This document shows, one piece after another, positions 59,997 through 64,000 of a stretch of 64,000 nt of DNA; positions within the stretch are counted from its first letter, which is position 1; each line of letters begins with the position of its first letter. The notes beneath the pieces were generated by a model, which saw only the letters and a program-made list of their open reading frames with translations, ran no database searches and had not been told where the DNA came from. Position numbers and translations under genes: made by a program. Source of the stretch: JADHLJ01 sp038146985 (GTDB taxonomy: Bacteria > Pseudomonadota > Alphaproteobacteria > Thalassobaculales > Thalassobaculaceae); the NCBI GenBank assembly GCA_038146985.1, contig JAYQSQ010000001.1:372001-436000 (forward strand), read 5' to 3'.

Positions 59997-61162
59997 CCGG
60001 CGATCGTGCGGACCGCGCGGGCAAGGCGTTCATAATCCTCCATCTCATTGTAGATTTGAGCTGAAATCCGCGCCCAGTAGCGCCCGCCAAGCGCGTTGAT
60101 CGGGACCTGCACCTTGTGCTCGTCCAAAAGCCTGGCCCGGATCGCCAGACCGCTCTCCCGCGTGGCGGTGCCGGTGAGCGGCAATTCGATCATCGCCATG
60201 GAACCGAAATGGTCGCGTGAGGCGCCGGTCCGGGTGCCCCAGGTTTCGGCGAGCAACGTCGCGGCGTCGAAGGCGAGGCTGCGGTTGTGCTCCATGACGT
60301 CCGCTCCGCCGAGGCGCTCCATGAACGCTAGTGCGGCGGGCAGCGCAAACTGAGCCGAGGCATCGCGCGTACCGACCCAGTCGAACTCGGTCTCATAACC
60401 CTTGCCGTGGCCGTGCGAGATCACGGTCGGGTGGGTGGAGTCCAGAAACGACGGCGCGGTCCATAGAAACGCGCATCCCTTGGGCGCGCAGAGCCACTTG
60501 TGACAGTTGCCGGTGTAGTGATCGCAATCGATCGCCGCGAGGTCCACGGGCAGCATGCCGGGCGCGTGGGCGCCGTCGATCAGGATGCGGGCCTCGGTCT
60601 TGCGGGCTTCCGCGACCATCCGGGCAACGGGCAGAACGAGCGCGGTGGGCGAGGTGACGTGATCGACCACCACCAGTTTCGTGCGCGGGCTGAGCCCGCT
60701 CGCAAAGGCGCCGACGATCGCATCGTCGCTAGGGTCGGGAAACGGCAGGGCGACGTCGACCAGGCGCGCGCCGCTCCGGCCACAGGCATGGATGACAGTA
60801 TTGCGCATGGCGCCATAGGTCTGGTCGGTGATCAGCACCTCGTCATCCTTGCTCAAGACGAGGCTCTGGATCACCGCGTTCACGCCGCTGGTCGCGTTCT
60901 CGACCATGGCGATCTGATGCGTCCCGGTATTGAGATACGCGGCGAGGTGCCGGGCTGCGTCTCTCAACAGTACCGGAAAGCGACGCTGCATGAACCCGCT
61001 CGGTTCGCTCTCGAGTTCGTCCTGAAAGACGCGCTGGGCTGCGGTGACTTCCCGGGGTGTGGCGCCGTAGGAGCCGTGATTGAGATGCGCGACGGCGTCG
61101 CTAAGCGTGAAAAGCGGTCGCACGGCCTTGCCGTATCGGTTGCGCAGTCTGTTGTCTTGCAT
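59993..61162 (-). CDS. Class V aminotransferase-fold PLP enzyme (isopenicillin-N-epimerase-like)
   Basis: The 389-residue protein has HLNHGSYGATP at the start, the PLP aspartate in ILIDGAHAPG, and Schiff-base Lys222 in YTGNCHKWLCAPKG. This is the epimerase/cysteine-desulfurase-like branch of fold type I. Members include isopenicillin N epimerase and several amino acid lyases or racemases; the substrate here is unknown. It is not an IscS/SufS enzyme because the active-site cysteine loop is absent. Confidence 0.88.
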   Translation of the reverse strand: MQDNRLRNRYGKAVRPLFTLSDAVAHLNHGSYGATPREVTAAQRVFQDELESEPSGFMQRRFPVLLRDAARHLAAYLNTGTHQIAMVENATSGVNAVIQSLVLSKDDEVLITDQTYGAMRNTVIHACGRSGARLVDVALPFPDPSDDAIVGAFASGLSPRTKLVVVDHVTSPTALVLPVARMVAEARKTEARILIDGAHAPGMLPVDLAAIDCDHYTGNCHKWLCAPKGCAFLWTAPSFLDSTHPTVISHGHGKGYETEFDWVGTRDASAQFALPAALAFMERLGGADVMEHNRSLAFDAATLLAETWGTRTGASRDHFGSMAMIELPLTGTATRESGLAIRARLLDEHKVQVPINALGGRYWARISAQIYNEMEDYERLARAVRTIAG

Positions 61163-61353
61163 GGGTCGGTTCCGGAATGGCGAGCGGCCGCAGCATCGCC
61201 GGTCTTTGGCGTTGGCGCAATCCGCTGACGTTGGCTCGGATCTCGGCTGGCCACAAGGCCCACCATAAGATTTCTGGCGGAGTCATTGCCGAGAGGCACC
61301 CGGCGGGCTATATCCTGGGCACGCGCCGGCCCGAGGGTTCGAAGCGCGAACCA

Positions 61354-62229
61354 ATGGGATTTTCCGCCGTGGCGAACCGAAACTCCAGATTCAAAAAGCA
61401 TCCGAGACGGACCTTTCTCGGTCGCATACGCGGTTATTTCTTCGCCGGTATCCTGGTCACCGCGCCGCTGGGGATCACCCTCTGGCTGACCTGGGGGATC
61501 ATCACCTTCTTCGACAGCAAGGTGGTCCCGCTGATCCCGGCGCATTACAACCCCGAAACCTATCTGCCGGTGCAACTGCCGGGCCTCGGCCTGGTGCTGA
61601 CCTTCGTCGTTCTGGTGCTCGTCGGATGGACGGCGGCGGGGCTGCTGGGCCGCTGGCTGGTCAGGATGAGCGAGCGAGTGCTGGCTCAGATGCCCGTGGT
61701 GCGCAACATCTACAGCGCGGTCAAACAGATCATGGAGACCGTGCTCGCCCAGAAATCCAACGCGTTCCGCCATGTGGTTCTGTTGGAGTATCCACGGCGC
61801 GGGATCTGGACCATGGGCTTCGTGACCGGAACGACCGGCGGCGAGGTGCAGAACGTGGTGGACGCCGAGCTGGTGAATGTCTTCATCCCGACGACACCCA
61901 ACCCGACCTCCGGGTTTCTGCTGTTTGTTCCGAAGAAAGACCTCTACTACCTGAACATGTCTTCCGAGGAAGGTTTCAAGATGCTGGTCTCCACCGGCAT
62001 CGTGACACCGCCCGACAAGCGTTCCGAGGAACGCCGGGCGACACCGCTGATCCTGGCCGGCAATGAAGCGCTGGCCGCCCGGGCGGATCCCCCGGCACGG
62101 CTACTCTCGAACGGCAAGGTCGCCAACCAGCATCCCGGCGATGATGACGGGGATGAGGGCGAGGCGCATGACCATGACGGGGAGGACGGCGAAGAGCATC
62201 CCCAGGAACGCTCGGTCAACCGCTCTTGA
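61354..62229 (+). CDS. DUF502 family membrane protein
   Basis: The 291-residue protein has two predicted membrane helices (FFAGILVTAPLGITLWLTWG near residues 28-47 and GLGLVLTFVVLVLVGWTAAGL near 76-96), then the conserved soluble part: MPVVRNIYSAVKQIMETV, FVTGTTGG and VFIPTTPNPTSGFLLFVP. DUF502 proteins are widespread, but their function is not established. The C-terminal tail is acidic and His/Asp/Glu-rich. Its end overlaps the recG end by 14 bp in opposite orientation. Confidence 0.88.
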   Translation: MGFSAVANRNSRFKKHPRRTFLGRIRGYFFAGILVTAPLGITLWLTWGIITFFDSKVVPLIPAHYNPETYLPVQLPGLGLVLTFVVLVLVGWTAAGLLGRWLVRMSERVLAQMPVVRNIYSAVKQIMETVLAQKSNAFRHVVLLEYPRRGIWTMGFVTGTTGGEVQNVVDAELVNVFIPTTPNPTSGFLLFVPKKDLYYLNMSSEEGFKMLVSTGIVTPPDKRSEERRATPLILAGNEALAARADPPARLLSNGKVANQHPGDDDGDEGEAHDHDGEDGEEHPQERSVNRS

Positions 62230-64000
62230 GATAGCGGACCGCCGCGTCCCGTTCGAACAGATACAGCAGCACCCGCAAGGCGCGCCCACGCTCCGAGGTC
62301 AGTTCGGGGTCGCGGCTGAGGATCAGCCGGGCATCGTCGCGCGCGATCTCCAGCAGATCACCATGCACCGCCAGATCGGCGATACGGAATGTCGGAAGGC
62401 CGCTTTGACGCGTGCCCAGGACTTCGCCGGAGCCTCGGAGCTTCAGATCCCCCTCGGCGATCCGAAAGCCGTCTTCGGTCTCCCGCAGAACCTTGAGCCG
62501 CGCCCGCGCGGTCTCGCCCAGCGGCGGCTGATACATCAACAGGCAGCTTGAGGCGCCGGCGCCGCGGCCGACCCGCCCGCGAAGCTGATGCAGTTGCGCG
62601 AGACCGAAACGCTCGGCGTGTTCGATCACCATGACCGTCGCCTCGGGAACGTCAACGCCGACCTCGATGACGGTGGTCGCGACCAGGATGTCGACGGTGC
62701 CGGACTTGAACCGATCCATCACCGCGTCCTTTTCGGCGGCTTTCATACGGCCATGCACCAGGCCGACCCGGTCGCCAAAAACCGAGGCGAGATGATGATG
62801 GCGTTCCTCGGCGGCGGCGGCGTCGACCAGTTCGGATTCCTCGACCAGCGGGCAGACCCAATAGGCTTTCGAGCCGCGTTCGAGACTGCGTCCGACGGCG
62901 CCGACCACCTCGTCGAGCCGGTTTGACGGGATCGCCCGGGTGGTGATCGGCTGGCGGCCCGGCGGCTTCTCGGTGAGCCGCGAGACATCGAGATCGCCAT
63001 AGGCGGTCATCGCCAGGGTGCGCGGGATCGGGGTTGCCGTCATCACCAGCATGTCGAGACCGGCGCCCTTATCGCTGAACGCCATGCGCTGATGCACGCC
63101 AAAGCGGTGCTGCTCGTCGACAACGGCGAAGGCGAGGTCTTGGAACACCACGTCCTCCTGAAACAGGGCGTGGGTTCCGACCAGAATGTGAATGGCGCCG
63201 GAGGCAAGGTCGTCCAACAGGGCTTGGCGTGCCTTGCCCTTGTCACGGCCGGTGAGCACCGCGATGCGCAGCCCGAGCGCGGTGGCCAGCGGCTCGATGG
63301 ACTGGAAGTGCTGGCGGGCGAGAATCTCGGTCGGCGCCATGAGGGCGGTCTGGCACCCCATTTCGATGGCGCCCAGCATGGCCAGGAACGCAACCACGGT
63401 CTTGCCGCTGCCGACATCGCCCTGCAGCAGCCGCAGCATGCGGGTGGTTTCGGCCATATCGGCGGCGATCTCGGCCAGCGCCATGCGCTGGGCGCCGGTC
63501 AACGAATAGGGCAGGGCCTTTAGCGCCTTTTCGAACAACGTGCCGGCGCCTTTGATTGAGCGGCCCTTGCGGCGCTTCTGGTGCTGGCGGACCATCGCCA
63601 GGGCCAACTGGTTGGCCAGAAGCTCGTCATAGGCGAGGCGCCGCCGGGCCGGAGCGAGCGGCGAGAGCGCCTCATGGCTGTCCGGGGCGTGAGCGGCGCG
63701 CAGGCTCTCGTTCCAGGGTTGCCAGCGCTCCCGCGCGAGCAGCGCCGTGTCACCCCATTCCGGCATCTTCGGCAACCGGGCCATGGCTCCGTCGATCGCC
63801 TTGCGCAGAACCTTCGGGGTCAGGCCCTGTGTGAGCGGGTAAACCGGCTCCAGGCCCATGATGCTTTCAAGGTTCTCCGGCGCGACGATGTGGTCGGGAT
63901 GCGGCATCTGATAGCTGTTGTTGTAATGCTCCACCTTGCCGCTGACCACGCGCTGCGCCCCGACCGGCAGGACCTGGGTGAGGTAGTCGCCCTTGGCGTT
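62216..64000 (-). CDS. recG: ATP-dependent DNA helicase RecG (N-terminus outside the window)
   Basis: The visible 594 residues contain the later part of the wedge domain (VVSGKVEHYNNSYQMPHPDH), Walker A GDVGSGKT, the APTEILARQH motif, the DEQHRFGV box, TATPIPRTLAMT, and the C-terminal helicase motifs ATTVIEVGVDVPEA and QLRGRVGR. RecG regresses stalled replication forks and unwinds branched recombination intermediates. The 5' end runs off the window edge; the first 17 visible codons are in frame with the rest. Confidence 0.95.
   Translation of the reverse strand, partial: NAKGDYLTQVLPVGAQRVVSGKVEHYNNSYQMPHPDHIVAPENLESIMGLEPVYPLTQGLTPKVLRKAIDGAMARLPKMPEWGDTALLARERWQPWNESLRAAHAPDSHEALSPLAPARRRLAYDELLANQLALAMVRQHQKRRKGRSIKGAGTLFEKALKALPYSLTGAQRMALAEIAADMAETTRMLRLLQGDVGSGKTVVAFLAMLGAIEMGCQTALMAPTEILARQHFQSIEPLATALGLRIAVLTGRDKGKARQALLDDLASGAIHILVGTHALFQEDVVFQDLAFAVVDEQHRFGVHQRMAFSDKGAGLDMLVMTATPIPRTLAMTAYGDLDVSRLTEKPPGRQPITTRAIPSNRLDEVVGAVGRSLERGSKAYWVCPLVEESELVDAAAAEERHHHLASVFGDRVGLVHGRMKAAEKDAVMDRFKSGTVDILVATTVIEVGVDVPEATVMVIEHAERFGLAQLHQLRGRVGRGAGASSCLLMYQPPLGETARARLKVLRETEDGFRIAEGDLKLRGSGEVLGTRQSGLPTFRIADLAVHGDLLEIARDDARLILSRDPELTSERGRALRVLLYLFERDAAVRYLKSG

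Overview
The window reads as a chromosomal segment of a high-GC alphaproteobacterium, probably of the Rhodospirillales in the broad sense. Two things point there: a gene for the phosphotransfer protein ChpT, which belongs to the CckA-ChpT-CtrA cell-cycle relay, and two perfect CtrA-type boxes (TTAA-N7-TTAA) in front of genes. No rRNA, tRNA, CRISPR array, phage or transposase gene was found. Most of the window is catabolic and redox genes in short operons.

Layout. 1-3142 (minus): flavin-containing monooxygenase, class A FAD hydroxylase and DUF2783 protein. 3560-3991: hotdog thioesterase. 4162-11135 (minus): three-subunit molybdenum hydroxylase, MoaD/ThiS-like protein, amidase and FAD monooxygenase. 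11503-13833: exported redoxin, D-cysteine desulfhydrase-like PLP enzyme, Ogt-type DNA methyltransferase. 13948-24128 (plus): luciferase-like monooxygenase, two alpha/beta hydrolases, then a PimF/PimB/PimC/PimD-like beta-oxidation set and an ACAD11-like dehydrogenase, closed by a strong terminator. 24241-27144: 2OG-Fe(II) oxygenase, APH-like kinase, upp.

27194-29195 is the structurally abnormal part. A short-chain dehydrogenase gene stops abruptly and is joined to about 1 kb of the middle of a methylcrotonyl-CoA carboxylase beta subunit gene with different codon habits. That fragment is joined in turn to the 3' end of chpT. It looks like a chimeric join or a very unusual insertion. Two further genes (molybdenum hydroxylase small subunit near 10233, CaiB-type CoA-transferase near 46833) carry single-base frameshifts, and the foreign fragment has compensating indels. 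Base-level or assembly error is therefore a live explanation for all of these.

29417-33970: NAD-dependent formate dehydrogenase (fused NuoE/NuoF-like subunit plus molybdenum alpha subunit). 34349-40765: amidase and MetX-like hydrolase, MFS transporter, MDR quinone oxidoreductase, and a leaderless solute-binding-protein homologue. 41271-48417: tandem GMC oxidoreductases with a hydrolase, then HMG-CoA-lyase-like, CoA-transferase and carboxymuconolactone-decarboxylase genes. 48694-54628: solitary gspG, MttB-family methyltransferase, two small unknown genes, amidohydrolase, TauD-type dioxygenase, luciferase-like monooxygenase. 54663-58995 (minus): nitronate monooxygenase, acyl-CoA synthetase, thiolase-like protein. 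59335-59996: two small unknown genes behind a CtrA box. 59993-64000: class V aminotransferase, DUF502 membrane protein, recG (cut by the window end).

At least seven gene gaps hold paired inverted repeat units; four of these (24964, 40847, 45361, 48463) clearly share one architecture.
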